Positions 26,212 to 35,838 of a DNA stretch of 64,000 bases are shown here, one piece after another. The translations under genes were made by a program, and so were the position numbers. Under the pieces are notes generated by a model, which had not been told where the DNA came from, ran no database searches, and was given only the letters and a program-made list of their open reading frames with translations. Source of the DNA: Bryobacteraceae bacterium (GTDB lineage: Bacteria; Acidobacteriota; Terriglobia; Bryobacterales; Bryobacteraceae); contig JANWVY010000003.1 of assembly GCA_025056455.1 (NCBI GenBank), forward strand, positions 340,519-404,518, written 5' to 3'. The stretch's first letter is position 1; each line of letters opens with the position of its first letter.

Positions 26212-27318
26212 ATGACTGAATCCGCTGCGCCGCTCAAGCAGACGCCGCTCTATGCGGTTCACCGTCGCCTGGGAGCGAAGATGGTTGAATTCGGCGGCTG
26301 GGAGATGCCGGTACACTACTCCAGCTTGCTGGAAGAACACCACGCCGTGCGCCGAGCAGTGGGGTTGTTCGATGTCAGTCACATGGGAGAGATTGAGGTA
26401 CGAGGGCCAGAGGCCTTCGCGCTGCTGGACTATCTGACGCCGAATGCGCTGTCTCGGCTCTCCAACGGACAGGCGCAGTATTCGGCTCTGTTGTATGAAC
26501 ATGGCGGCTTTGTGGACGACATCCTGGTCCACAAGGTGAGCGATACACACTACTTTTTGTGTGTCAACGCCGCCAACCAGGAGAAGGACTACCAGCACAT
26601 GGTGGCCTATAACAAGTTCGATTGCGAGGTCGAGCTTTCCAGCTCACGCTATGCGCAGCTGGCCATCCAGGGTCCGAAGAGCATGGCCACACTGCAAAAG
26701 CTCACGGCGACCGATTTACAGTCCGTTCGCTATTACCACTTTGTTGATGGTGAGGTATGCGGTGTGCCGGCACGGATTGCGCGCTCGGGTTACACGGGTG
26801 AAGTTGGCTTCGAGATTTATTTTGCGCCGGAGCATGCGGAGGGTTTATGGGGGCAGATTCTGGCCGCGGGCGAGGAGTTCGGAATCCGGCCCGCGGGTTT
26901 AGGCGCGCGCAACACGTTGCGGCTGGAGTGCGCGATGGCGCTCTACGGGCATGAGATCACGGCCAGCATTACGCCCCTAGAGGCTTGCCTGGGACGGATT
27001 GTGAAGTTTGAAAAAAGGGATTTTTTAGGCCGGACTCGGTTGCTTGCGCAGCGAGAGCAGGGGGTGCGCCGACAGCTCACTGGTTTTGAAATGACGGGCC
27101 GCGGAATCGGCCGGGACGGGTATGAAATTTTCATCGATGGCGTTCCGGCCGGATGGGTGACCAGCGGCGGCCCCTCACCGACGCTCGGCAAGAACATTGG
27201 ACTTTGCTACTTGCCAGCAGCGCAAGCGCAACCGGCTCAGACCATTCAAGTGATGGTGAGAAATCAGCCCGTGGATGCGGTGACGCGGCCCATTCCTTTC
27301 TACAAGCGAGCCAGCTAG
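26212..27318 (+). CDS. gcvT: Glycine cleavage system T protein (aminomethyltransferase)
   Basis: 368 residues. The T protein transfers the methylene carbon from the aminomethyl-lipoyl group of GcvH to tetrahydrofolate and releases ammonia. Typical motifs are present: GAKMVEFGGWEMPVHY, LFDVSHMGEIEVRG, IQGPKS, SGYTGEVGFEIYF, GLGARNTLRLECAM and GRGIGRDGYEI near the end. First gene of gcvT-gcvH-gcvPA-gcvPB. TAGATT at 26197-26202 could be a -10 box 9 nt from the ATG, and GAAGG at 26203-26207 is a weak ribosome site. I see no glycine riboswitch upstream. Confidence 0.97.
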   Translation: MTESAAPLKQTPLYAVHRRLGAKMVEFGGWEMPVHYSSLLEEHHAVRRAVGLFDVSHMGEIEVRGPEAFALLDYLTPNALSRLSNGQAQYSALLYEHGGFVDDILVHKVSDTHYFLCVNAANQEKDYQHMVAYNKFDCEVELSSSRYAQLAIQGPKSMATLQKLTATDLQSVRYYHFVDGEVCGVPARIARSGYTGEVGFEIYFAPEHAEGLWGQILAAGEEFGIRPAGLGARNTLRLECAMALYGHEITASITPLEACLGRIVKFEKRDFLGRTRLLAQREQGVRRQLTGFEMTGRGIGRDGYEIFIDGVPAGWVTSGGPSPTLGKNIGLCYLPAAQAQPAQTIQVMVRNQPVDAVTRPIPFYKRAS

Positions 27319-27319
27319 C

Positions 27320-27697
27320 ATGTATCCGGAACAATTCAAATACACCAAAGAGCATGAGTGGGTGCTGGTGGAAGGCGACACTGGCACGATCGGCATCACG
27401 CATTACGCCCAGAACGAGCTCGGCGATATTGTGTATGTTGACTTGCCGAAGATCGGGGCCCAGGCCGAAAAGGGAAAGACCATTGGTTCGGTGGAGTCGG
27501 TGAAGGCAGTCTCCGACATTTACTCTCCGGTTTCGGGCGAGGTCATCGCGGTGAATGAAACGCTGGTTGACAAGCCCGAGCTGTTGAACCAGGATCCGCA
27601 CGGAGCCGCCTGGCTGGTGAAGGTGCGGTTGTCGTCGCCCGCTGAAATAAACGAGCTCATGGACGCGCCGGCGTATCAAAACTATATAGGAGCCTAG
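27320..27697 (+). CDS. gcvH: Glycine cleavage system H protein
   Basis: 125 residues, the normal length. This lipoyl carrier shuttles the aminomethyl intermediate between GcvP, GcvT and dihydrolipoamide dehydrogenase. The lipoylated lysine is Lys62 in [17 protein letters not shown]. The [19 protein letters not shown] motif is canonical. It starts one base after the gcvT stop and is followed 8 bp later by gcvPA, so it is clearly within one operon. The L protein is not encoded in this window. Confidence 0.97.
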   Translation: MYPEQFKYTKEHEWVLVEGDTGTIGITHYAQNELGDIVYVDLPKIGAQAEKGKTIGSVESVKAVSDIYSPVSGEVIAVNETLVDKPELLNQDPHGAAWLVKVRLSSPAEINELMDAPAYQNYIGA

Positions 27698-27705
27698 AGA
27701 CTGCC

Positions 27706-29034
27706 TTGCGCTATTTGCCCAAGTCTGATTCTGAGCGCCGTCAGATGCTGGATGCGCTCGGTCTACGTTCGCTCGAAGAGCTGTATTCCCATCTTCCCGA
27801 AGATGTGTTGCTGAAACGCCCGCTGAATCTGCCGGACGGGCAATCCGAGTACGAGATTGTTGAGTTTTTTCGGGCGTGCGGGGAGCGAAACGCCGCCGGA
27901 TATGCTTCGTTTTTGGGCGCTGGCGTATACTCCCACTACCGTCCCGTCCTGTGTGACGTCATTGCCTCGCGAGGAGAATTTCTCACTTCCTACACTCCGT
28001 ATCAAGCGGAGATGGCGCAAGGTACACTGACCACGATCTTCGAATTTCAAACCATGGTGTGCCAGCTGACGGGGATGGAGGTGGCCAACGCCTCGATGTA
28101 CGATGGCTCGACGGCGGCGCCGGAGATGGCGATGATGGCCTGCCGGATTACAGGCCGCGAGCGGGTGCTAGTGGCGCGGTCGCTGCATCCGGAGTACCGG
28201 CGTGTTTTAGAAACCTACGCCCGCTATCAGGGCTTGCCTGTGGCGGAGTTTGGCTACGACGCCGCCACGGGCGAGGTTGACCTAGCGGATCTGGAGGCCA
28301 AACTCAACGACGAGGTGGCCATGGTCATGGTGCAGTCGCCGAATTTCTTCGGCGTGATCGAGAATACACGGACGGCGGCGGAGCTAGCGCACCGCAAGGG
28401 GGCGCTGTTTGGGTTTGTTTTTACGGAGGCGGTTTCTTTAGGGTTGCTCGAGCCGCCCTATCACGCCGATATTGTGGCCGGGGAACTGCAATCCTTTGCG
28501 CACCCACCCAGCTACGGGGGCCCATTTGCCGGTGTGATCGCGACCAAAGAAAAGTACATCCGCCAGCTGCCCGGACGCCTTGCCGGAGAGACCAAAGACG
28601 TCCATGGAAACCGGGCATTTTGCCTCACTCTCTCTACGCGCGAGCAGCACATTCGTCGGGAAAAAGCGACCTCGAATATCTGCACCAACCAGGCCCTCGT
28701 TGCGCTCATGGCGACCGTGTTTATGTCGCTATACGGCAAAGAAGGGTTGCGCGAGCTGGCCGTACAGAATCTTTCGAAGGCGCACTATCTTGCCGACGGT
28801 TTACCGCTCCGTTTTAAGGGCCGGTTTTTTAATGAATTTGTGGTCTGCTGCAACGGTTCTCAGCCCGAAGCAGTGAATGCGAAGCTGCTTGAGAAAAAGA
28901 TTATAGGCGGGTTGCCGCTCGGGCGTTTTTATCCCGAGCTAGCTGGTTGCATGTTGCTTTGCGCCACGGAGATGAGCCGGCGCCCGCAGATGGATGAAGT
29001 GAAGAAAGCAATTGAAGAATCCCATGCCCGGTAA
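27706..29034 (+). CDS. gcvPA: Glycine dehydrogenase (decarboxylating) subunit 1
   Basis: 442 residues, TTG start at 27706. This is the N-terminal-type half of the PLP-dependent P protein, in the two-subunit form typical of many non-proteobacterial lineages. Motifs: [79 protein letters not shown]. It pairs with GcvPB to decarboxylate glycine and load the aminomethyl group onto GcvH. The gene overlaps gcvPB by 11 nt. Confidence 0.97.
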   Translation: MRYLPKSDSERRQMLDALGLRSLEELYSHLPEDVLLKRPLNLPDGQSEYEIVEFFRACGERNAAGYASFLGAGVYSHYRPVLCDVIASRGEFLTSYTPYQAEMAQGTLTTIFEFQTMVCQLTGMEVANASMYDGSTAAPEMAMMACRITGRERVLVARSLHPEYRRVLETYARYQGLPVAEFGYDAATGEVDLADLEAKLNDEVAMVMVQSPNFFGVIENTRTAAELAHRKGALFGFVFTEAVSLGLLEPPYHADIVAGELQSFAHPPSYGGPFAGVIATKEKYIRQLPGRLAGETKDVHGNRAFCLTLSTREQHIRREKATSNICTNQALVALMATVFMSLYGKEGLRELAVQNLSKAHYLADGLPLRFKGRFFNEFVVCCNGSQPEAVNAKLLEKKIIGGLPLGRFYPELAGCMLLCATEMSRRPQMDEVKKAIEESHAR

Positions 29035-30526
29035 AGTCCGAAGCCATATTAGTCAGAATGAAGCCTTGCTGTTTGAGATGAGCTCGCCTGGCAAGCGGGG
29101 CTATCAGTTGCCGGAACTGGATGTGCCGGCAGTGGACCCGGTGGAGGCGCTAGGAGCGGAGAATACGCGCGCCGAAATTACGGATTTCCCGGAAGTGAGT
29201 GAAGTGGAGGTGATCCGCCACTTCACGCGGTTGTCGACGTGGAATTACGGCATCGACCTAGGGCTGTTCCCACTCGGCTCGTGCACGATGAAATACAATC
29301 CGCGGGTCAACGAGCAGGTAGCCCGAATAGAAGGGCTTGCCTGGGCCCATCCCTACCAGCCAGAGAGCTTGTCGCAAGGAGCCATGGAGATTATCGCCAG
29401 ACTCGAGGCGGCGCTGGCGGAAATCACCGGCATGGATGCTGTCACTTTGGAGCCAGCTGCGGGAGCGCACGGGGAATTGACCGGCGTGCTGCTGATCCGC
29501 GCGCTGCTCGAATCGCGGGGAAACCCGCGCAAAAAGATCATCATTCCAGACTCGGCGCATGGAACTAATCCGGCCACCGCAGCCATGGCCGGCTACCAAG
29601 TGGCCAACCTCAAGTCAACGGCAGAAGGTTTGGTGGACGTCGAGGCTCTCGCGGCCATGGTGGATGAAGAAGTCGCGGGATTGATGGTGACCAATCCCAA
29701 CACGCTCGGCGTTTTCGAGCAAGAGATCCGGAAAATTTGCGAGATCCTGCACGCAAAAGGGGCCTTAGTTTACATGGATGGGGCCAACATGAATGCGCTC
29801 GTGGGGATCAGCCGTCCGGGGGATTTTGGCATTGATGTGATGCATCTCAATTTGCATAAAACCTTCTCCACCCCGCACGGTGGCGGAGGTCCGGGAGCGG
29901 GGGCGGTGGCGGTCAAAAAGCACCTCGAACCATTCTTGCCCTATCCGCGACTGAAGCGTCACGGCGAGTCATGGAGCTGGGATTATGACCGACCGCTGTC
30001 GATTGGGAAGGTGCGCGCCTTCTATGGCAACTTTGGGGTGCTGGTGCGGGCGCTGGCCTACATCCTCGCCCATGGCGGGCCGGGTTTGCGCAAAGCTACC
30101 CTGGACGCGCTGCTCAACGCCAACTACGTACGTAAGGGTCTCGAAGATTACTACGATCTACCCTATCCAGGTCCGACCATGCACGAGTGCGTGTTCAGTG
30201 ACGCGCGGCAGGCGAAACGGGGAGTGCGGACGATGGACATCGCCAAGCGCCTAATTGATTACGGTTTTCATCCCTACACGGTGGCCTTCCCACTCATTGT
30301 GCCCGGAGCGCTAATGATTGAGCCGACGGAAACCGAAAGCAAGGCCGAGCTGGATGCTTTTATCGAAGCCATGCGAGCGATTGCCCGCGAAGTGGAGACC
30401 GACCCTGAGCTCGTGCGGACAGCGCCCCATGAGACGCGCATCTCGCGGGTAGATGAAGTGAGCGCTGCGCGCCGGCCAGTGGTCCGCTGGAAGCGCGCCA
30501 GCGCCGCGAGCAAGGCTGCCGATTAG
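29024..30526 (+). CDS. gcvPB: Glycine dehydrogenase (decarboxylating) subunit 2
   Basis: 500 residues from ATG 29024, which overlaps the gcvPA end by 11 nt (a TTG 12 nt earlier is less likely). It is the catalytic PLP-carrying half of glycine decarboxylase: the Schiff-base lysine is Lys279 in [17 protein letters not shown]. Other motifs are [26 protein letters not shown] and [16 protein letters not shown]. It completes the gcvT-H-PA-PB set and is followed after 9 bp by a membrane protein gene. Confidence 0.97.
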   Translation: MPGKVRSHISQNEALLFEMSSPGKRGYQLPELDVPAVDPVEALGAENTRAEITDFPEVSEVEVIRHFTRLSTWNYGIDLGLFPLGSCTMKYNPRVNEQVARIEGLAWAHPYQPESLSQGAMEIIARLEAALAEITGMDAVTLEPAAGAHGELTGVLLIRALLESRGNPRKKIIIPDSAHGTNPATAAMAGYQVANLKSTAEGLVDVEALAAMVDEEVAGLMVTNPNTLGVFEQEIRKICEILHAKGALVYMDGANMNALVGISRPGDFGIDVMHLNLHKTFSTPHGGGGPGAGAVAVKKHLEPFLPYPRLKRHGESWSWDYDRPLSIGKVRAFYGNFGVLVRALAYILAHGGPGLRKATLDALLNANYVRKGLEDYYDLPYPGPTMHECVFSDARQAKRGVRTMDIAKRLIDYGFHPYTVAFPLIVPGALMIEPTETESKAELDAFIEAMRAIAREVETDPELVRTAPHETRISRVDEVSAARRPVVRWKRASAASKAAD

Positions 30527-30535
30527 GGTGGCGCG

Positions 30536-32302
30536 TTGCGGGACCGGCTGGCGGTTGTCGCCTTTGTCGTTCTGCTGCGAGCTCCCTTTCTGAATGTCGC
30601 GATTCAGGGCGACGACGGGAACTACCTCGGCGCGGCGCAGTATGCGCAGATTGACCCCTGGCATCCCACCCGCTACCGCTTTGTGTTTCAAGGCGACTGG
30701 GTGTCGATGCGGGGACATCCTCATCCTCCTCTCAACGTGTGGTTTCAAGCCGGGTTGCTGGCCCTGGCGGGTGACATTCGAGAACCGCTTTTTCATGGCG
30801 CCTACCTGGCCTTTTCGCTCCTCGCCGGGCTAGCGGCGCTATCCATCACGCGGCGATTCAGTGCGCATCCGCTGCTGGCAGCGCTGTTGACCCTCTCCGT
30901 ACCCGCATTCGTGATTCAGGGCACCTCGCTTGAGAGCGATTTGCCTTTTTTCGCTTTCTGGTTGCTCTCGGTGGCGTGGTTTCTCGCTGGACGCGCCCTG
31001 CTGGCCAGCGTGGCGATGGCGCTGGCAGCGATGACCGCCTTTCAGGCTGCGCTGCTGGCCCCGATTCTTGGCGTGTGGTTGTGGACAGAACGGCGGAGCT
31101 GGCGGGCAGGATGGATGGCGCTGGCGGTGATTCCGGGCGTGCTGGGCAGCTGGCAATGGTTTGAAAGCTCGACCGGCGGCGGGCTTCCGGCCCAGCAGTT
31201 GCTCACTTACTTTCAGCAATACGGTTTACAGACGCTGTTGAACAAAACTCGCAATGCGGTGGCGCTCTCGGTGCACCTGGTGTGGATGCTATTTCCCGCT
31301 ACGGTTCTGCTGGCACTAAGCTGGCGGCGGTGGTTGAAGTGGAATTTTCTCACGGCGTGGATCGTGATTTTCTTTGCCGGGGCTTTGGTTTTGTTTTTTG
31401 CCGGCTCGGCGCGTTACCTGCTGCCGCTGTCGCTGCCGCTTGCCCTCGTGGTGGTTCAGCAGAGTGTCCGGCTGGCGAAGGTGACCATGGGGTTTCAGCT
31501 GGTGTTGAACCTGTTACTGGCCTTTACTAACGCGCAACATTGGAACGCCTACCGGGCGGCGATTGCGAGGTGGCAACCGCACTTTGAACATCGCCGGGTG
31601 TGGATCAACGGCGAGTGGGGGTTGCGATTTTATGCCGAATCGGCCGGGGCCTTGCCGCTTGTGAAAGGTCAGGCTGTGCGGCCAGGAGATTTCGTGGTAT
31701 CGAGCAAGCTGGCTCTTCCCGTCGCTTTCACGACAGGAGGCGGGAAGCTGGTTACGGTGGAGGAGCTCCCAGTTCGCACCTTTCCTCCGCTTTGTCTAAT
31801 TGGTTTGGGCTCGAGATCCGCCTACAGCACGGCGGCGCGGGGTTTCCTTCCCTTTGACGTCTGCCGGGGACCTGTAGACACTGTGACCCTGGAACAGGTG
31901 ATCGAGCGGCTGCCGACGCTGACCTACGTGCCCATGGCCCATCCCGAAGCCGACCACCATTTGGTGAGTGGCATTGACCGGTTGGAGGACGGGCGCTATC
32001 GGTGGATGAGCAAACGGGGCGTGTTGCTGCTGAAGGGCGCCGGCCGGGCGGCGCCCCTAGAGGTGAATCTTTATGTACCGGAGCAGGCTCGTGGGCGGAG
32101 GGTAGTGGTGACGCTAGACGGGCGTGTAATTGGACAGCAGATGTATGACAAGCCGGGAGTCTACAAGCTGGTGACGGCGCCGGTGGCGCACGGCGAGCAG
32201 GCTGTTTTGAGCATCGAAGTCGATCAGACCTTTCAGGTAGCAGGCGACCAGAGGACGCTGGGTCTGATTTTGATAGGGGCCGGATTTGCGGCCGTTCGCT
32301 GA
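30536..32302 (+). CDS. GT-C-type membrane glycosyltransferase-like protein
   Basis: 588 residues, TTG start at 30536, nine bases after gcvPB. It has about ten hydrophobic segments in the first ~340 residues, then a soluble C-terminal domain of about 240 residues. The first extracytoplasmic loop carries an acidic motif QGDDGNYLGAAQY and later HPHPPLN, the arrangement seen in ArnT/PMT-like GT-C transferases that use polyprenyl-phosphate sugars. The C-terminal part is beta-rich (LEVNLYVPEQARGRRVVVTLDG). The acceptor is unknown. Its link to glycine cleavage is probably only transcriptional. Confidence 0.8.
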   Translation: MRDRLAVVAFVVLLRAPFLNVAIQGDDGNYLGAAQYAQIDPWHPTRYRFVFQGDWVSMRGHPHPPLNVWFQAGLLALAGDIREPLFHGAYLAFSLLAGLAALSITRRFSAHPLLAALLTLSVPAFVIQGTSLESDLPFFAFWLLSVAWFLAGRALLASVAMALAAMTAFQAALLAPILGVWLWTERRSWRAGWMALAVIPGVLGSWQWFESSTGGGLPAQQLLTYFQQYGLQTLLNKTRNAVALSVHLVWMLFPATVLLALSWRRWLKWNFLTAWIVIFFAGALVLFFAGSARYLLPLSLPLALVVVQQSVRLAKVTMGFQLVLNLLLAFTNAQHWNAYRAAIARWQPHFEHRRVWINGEWGLRFYAESAGALPLVKGQAVRPGDFVVSSKLALPVAFTTGGGKLVTVEELPVRTFPPLCLIGLGSRSAYSTAARGFLPFDVCRGPVDTVTLEQVIERLPTLTYVPMAHPEADHHLVSGIDRLEDGRYRWMSKRGVLLLKGAGRAAPLEVNLYVPEQARGRRVVVTLDGRVIGQQMYDKPGVYKLVTAPVAHGEQAVLSIEVDQTFQVAGDQRTLGLILIGAGFAAVR

Positions 32303-32357
32303 CCTCGGCTCCGTGCAGCGGGCAGCCCGGTGCCGACGGGGACCAACTTGTATTTCT

Positions 32358-32385
32358 TTGCGAGGCCTGGAGGGGGCGCTACACT
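32358..32385 (+). promoter_or_regulatory. Candidate promoter of the M20 peptidase gene
   Basis: TTGCGA (32358-32363), 16-bp spacer, TACACT (32380-32385). The ATG follows after 7 nt, so transcription would start at or next to the start codon. Confidence 0.4.
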
Positions 32386-32392
32386 GAAGCTC

Positions 32393-33793
32393 ATGACCGC
32401 ACGACAAACCGCTTTATGGCTCTTGCTGGCGGGAGTGCTGCCAGCGCAGACGCTTGATTGGGACCGTATCAACGAGGAAACGATGCGCCACTTTCAGGCG
32501 CTCATCCGTATCGATACGACGGACCCGCCGGGCAACGAAAAACCAGCGGTTGATTATCTCAAGGCGGTTCTAGACGGAGAGGGTATACCCACCAAGGTGC
32601 TCGCGCTTGACGAGAAACGGCCGAACCTGGTGGCCCGGCTTGCGGGAAATGGTGCCAAGCGGCCCGTGTTGATCATGGGCCACACCGATGTGGTGAACAT
32701 CGATCCGCGAAAGTGGAAGTTTCCTCCCTTTGGCGCCGTGCGCGATGGCGGGTATGTGTATGGCCGCGGCACGGTGGACGATAAGGACAACGTGGTGGCC
32801 TGCTTGATGACCATGTTGTTGTTAAAGCGGCTGAAGGTTCCACTGGAGCGGGATGTGATCTTCCTGGCCGAGGCGGGAGAAGAGGGCGCGGTGCGTTATG
32901 GCATCAAGTACATGGTGGAAAATCACTATGCGGAGATTGACGCTGAGTACTGCTTGGCGGAGGGCGGCGGGGCGGTACGCACAGGAGGCAAGCCGCGTTA
33001 TGTCACCATCGCCACGACCGAAAAGATTCCCTACGCGCTAAAGCTCGTGGCGCGTGGTCCGGCGGGCCATGGCTCCCGGCCGCTGCGAACCAATGCGATC
33101 CTGCATCTTTCCGAGGCGGTTTCGAAGGTCTCACGGTGGATGCCTCCGATGCGGCTAAACGATACGACGCGGGCCTATTTTGAGCGGCTCGCCACGATTA
33201 GCACGCCGGAGGAGGCGGCGCGCTACAACGGGATACTCCATCCCGAGAAGACAGCGGCCATTCAGGAGTATTTTGCCCAATATGAGCCGGGGCACAATTC
33301 CATGTTGCGGACCTCGATCTCACCCAACATTTTCCGGGCAGGCTACCGCATCAACGTAATTCCCTCGGAGGCGGAAGCGATGCTCGACGTGCGGGCCCTG
33401 CCAGATGAAGACCTGGGGGCATTCGTCGAACAAGTGCGCAAGGTGATCAACGATCCGCAGGTAGAAGTGGTGCGCGAATCTCGAGATACGCGTCCAGCGG
33501 CGCCACCCTCGCGACTGGATACAGAGGCTTTCCGTGTTTTGGAGACCGTGGCGCGACGCAGCTATCCCGGGATGATCGTCCTGCCCACGATGTTAACGGG
33601 CGCCACCGATATGGCGTATCTACGGGCTCGGGGGATGCAGTGTTACGGAGTGGGCCCGATGACGGATTCCGAAGACGGCCCGAAAGGCTTCGGCGCGCAC
33701 AGCGACCAGGAGCGCATTCTGGAGACCGCGCTCTACACATTCGTGCGCTTTCATTACGAGGCCGTCGAGGCTCTGGCCCGCCGCAAACCGTAA
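32393..33793 (+). CDS. M20-family zinc metallopeptidase, secreted
   Basis: 466 residues from ATG 32393, which is followed by a signal peptide (TALWLLLAGVLPAQT). The M20/M25/M40 peptidase fold is clear: zinc-binding GHTDVVNID, YGRGTVDDKDN, the general-base region FLAEAGEEGAVRYGIKYM and the dimerisation-domain motif GPAGHGSRP. A late His lies in GFGAHSDQE. Related enzymes are carboxypeptidases, dipeptidases and aminoacylases; the exact substrate is unknown. It probably works in the periplasm. It is convergent with the TonB receptor gene at 33871. Confidence 0.92.
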   Translation: MTARQTALWLLLAGVLPAQTLDWDRINEETMRHFQALIRIDTTDPPGNEKPAVDYLKAVLDGEGIPTKVLALDEKRPNLVARLAGNGAKRPVLIMGHTDVVNIDPRKWKFPPFGAVRDGGYVYGRGTVDDKDNVVACLMTMLLLKRLKVPLERDVIFLAEAGEEGAVRYGIKYMVENHYAEIDAEYCLAEGGGAVRTGGKPRYVTIATTEKIPYALKLVARGPAGHGSRPLRTNAILHLSEAVSKVSRWMPPMRLNDTTRAYFERLATISTPEEAARYNGILHPEKTAAIQEYFAQYEPGHNSMLRTSISPNIFRAGYRINVIPSEAEAMLDVRALPDEDLGAFVEQVRKVINDPQVEVVRESRDTRPAAPPSRLDTEAFRVLETVARRSYPGMIVLPTMLTGATDMAYLRARGMQCYGVGPMTDSEDGPKGFGAHSDQERILETALYTFVRFHYEAVEALARRKP

Positions 33794-33870
33794 CCCTGTT
33801 ACGCCTTGGCGGCTCAGGGGGCAGAGGCCAATGGAGAGAGAGTGAAGGCGCAAAGGTCCAGGGCTTGGCG

Positions 33871-35838
33871 TTAGTTCCAACGGAGCCCGATGCGCCACAG
33901 CCGCGGAGCCCCGAGGTTGGGCGTTGGGCTGAAGCCTACCAGGAACTCCCGGTTAAACAGATTCTCCACGGCTAGCTGGAGAGAGAGTGCCCGTACGAGC
34001 CGCTGTCTAGCAGTGAAATGAAACACGCCGAAACCTGGAAGGCGGAAGGCGTTGCGGTCATCTTCAAATTGCATGCCAAAGCTGCGGAATCCGAAGGCGG
34101 CAGTGGTGCGGTCGCGGGCGTAGATCAACTGGGCCGAGCCCTGATGTTTGGGGATCTGGGGCAGCCGCTCGCGAGTAGAAAAACGGGAATCCGCAAACAG
34201 GTAGCTGGCTTCGCCACTCCACGACCGCCAGCGCTGGCGCACTTCGACTTCAAGGCCTTCGCTGTTCGCCGCGGCGGCATTGCGCCGCTGGCGGGTGATC
34301 AGTTGAGGGGTTGAACTGAGGGTCACGTTGGTGACCAAGTTTGACAGGCGGTTGCGGAACAGCGTCAAACCGAAGCGCCGGGTTTCACCAAGCAGATCCA
34401 AGCCTCCTTCCAAGCCCGTGAGGGATTCAGGCAGGAGATTTGGATTGGGCAAGGTGACCGCGTTTCCCACGCGAAACTCGCGGTAGAGTTCATTCAATGT
34501 GGGGGCGCGGAAGCTGCGGTAAGCAGACGCTCGGAAACGGTACCAGCTGCGTCCCACGGTGAGGCCCGCGCTGGGCGAAAAAAAGCGGGTATTTTGGCCC
34601 GTGAAATGATGCCGGATCCCGAAGAAAAGCTTGGCTGGGCCCGCAGGGGCATGCATTTGGCCGAAAACTCCATGCTGCCATTGAACACCGCCGCCCGTGC
34701 GTTTGCCGGAAGGGACGAGCGAATCGATGGAGTAACCCTCAACGCGAACCAGATCGCCGCCAGCAAGCAGAGAAATCCGTTTTACCGACCGGCGGAACAG
34801 GAGTGCGCCGCCGGTGGCCTCGGCAGGAACCGACTGGCGGAAGGTAAGGCGGTCGGTGTTGCGATCGGCAGAGACAGAGGAAAATGCGGCGCGAAACTCT
34901 TGTCGGGTGTGATAACCAAGGAGGGCGAAGTGATTCTTGGCGCCTGCCGAATAGTGGGCCGAAAGGGTGCCAAGGCTGGTGGAATTTTTCTGGATCAAGG
35001 TGCCGTTGTCGCGGTCTTCAACCAAGAGATCGCTTTTCAAGTAGAAGCGGTGGAGCTGGCCTAGGTAGTCGAGGCGGGCGTCGGGAGCGAAAAAGCGGAC
35101 GGAGGCGCGCGTGTCAGCGAGACCTCGGAGGGATGGTGGAACGATGAAGTAGCCTTCGGTGTCAAAGGCGCGGCTGTTGGCCGACAGCCCGAATTTTCCT
35201 AAGGCGCGGCTGAAGCCGCCGGAAAGAAGATGTTGGGCGCGGTTGCCGGCTTCATAACTCGCATAGGAGCGCCAGCGGTCGGGCTCGACGGAGAAGATGG
35301 CAAGCGCGCCGCCCATGGCGCGATCGCCGAACACGCTGGTTGAGGCGCTTCTCATCACCTCGACACGGTCGATTTGTTCGGGGGAAAAGCGGGTCCAATA
35401 AACCCAGCCGCCAAACGGATCGTTGACGGGTACGCCGTCCCAGAGGACCAGGGTGCGGCTGGCGCCTGTGGATCCGATGCCACGCAGCGAAACGCCCTGT
35501 GTGGTGGGATTGGCGACAAGACTCGAAGAGCGCCGGAAGAGGCTAAACCCAGGTACCATGCGCAAGCGGTCATCGAGGTTAACCCCGGGGATGCGTTTCA
35601 ACTCGGGGGAACCCAGAATGGAGAGATTGGCCGGAGTCTCCGCTTCGAGCTTGCCCATCACAGTCACTGCGCTACGAACTGGAGGCAGTTGAGAATCGTT
35701 TGGGCGGGTGTTTTGCGGATCAAAAGAGGGAGGACTGGGATTTGAAGTCGGGGCTGGAGATTGCGCTACGATCGCGGCCGTCGATGATAGCAGCGCGAGC
35801 CCAACCGAGATCAGCCAGTTGCGAATCAAAGAGAGCAC
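33871..35838 (-). CDS. TonB-dependent outer-membrane receptor
   Basis: 655 residues. A signal peptide (WLISVGLALLSSTAAIVAQ) and a short Pro/Ser-rich spacer precede the plug domain (about 57-180: VTVMGKLEAETPANLSIL, LRGIGSTGASRTLVLWDGVPVND, VEVMRSASTSVFGDRAMGGAL). A beta-barrel then runs to the end (SYRFRASAYRSFRAPTLNELYREF-type motif and NLFNREFLVGFSPTPNLGAPRLW). It resembles vitamin B12/siderophore-type receptors rather than the Oar group because it has no carboxypeptidase-regulatory domain. The first 119 nt, which encode the signal peptide, lie inside the DUF58 gene in another frame. The ligand is unknown. Confidence 0.9.
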   Translation of the reverse strand: MLSLIRNWLISVGLALLSSTAAIVAQSPAPTSNPSPPSFDPQNTRPNDSQLPPVRSAVTVMGKLEAETPANLSILGSPELKRIPGVNLDDRLRMVPGFSLFRRSSSLVANPTTQGVSLRGIGSTGASRTLVLWDGVPVNDPFGGWVYWTRFSPEQIDRVEVMRSASTSVFGDRAMGGALAIFSVEPDRWRSYASYEAGNRAQHLLSGGFSRALGKFGLSANSRAFDTEGYFIVPPSLRGLADTRASVRFFAPDARLDYLGQLHRFYLKSDLLVEDRDNGTLIQKNSTSLGTLSAHYSAGAKNHFALLGYHTRQEFRAAFSSVSADRNTDRLTFRQSVPAEATGGALLFRRSVKRISLLAGGDLVRVEGYSIDSLVPSGKRTGGGVQWQHGVFGQMHAPAGPAKLFFGIRHHFTGQNTRFFSPSAGLTVGRSWYRFRASAYRSFRAPTLNELYREFRVGNAVTLPNPNLLPESLTGLEGGLDLLGETRRFGLTLFRNRLSNLVTNVTLSSTPQLITRQRRNAAAANSEGLEVEVRQRWRSWSGEASYLFADSRFSTRERLPQIPKHQGSAQLIYARDRTTAAFGFRSFGMQFEDDRNAFRLPGFGVFHFTARQRLVRALSLQLAVENLFNREFLVGFSPTPNLGAPRLWRIGLRWN

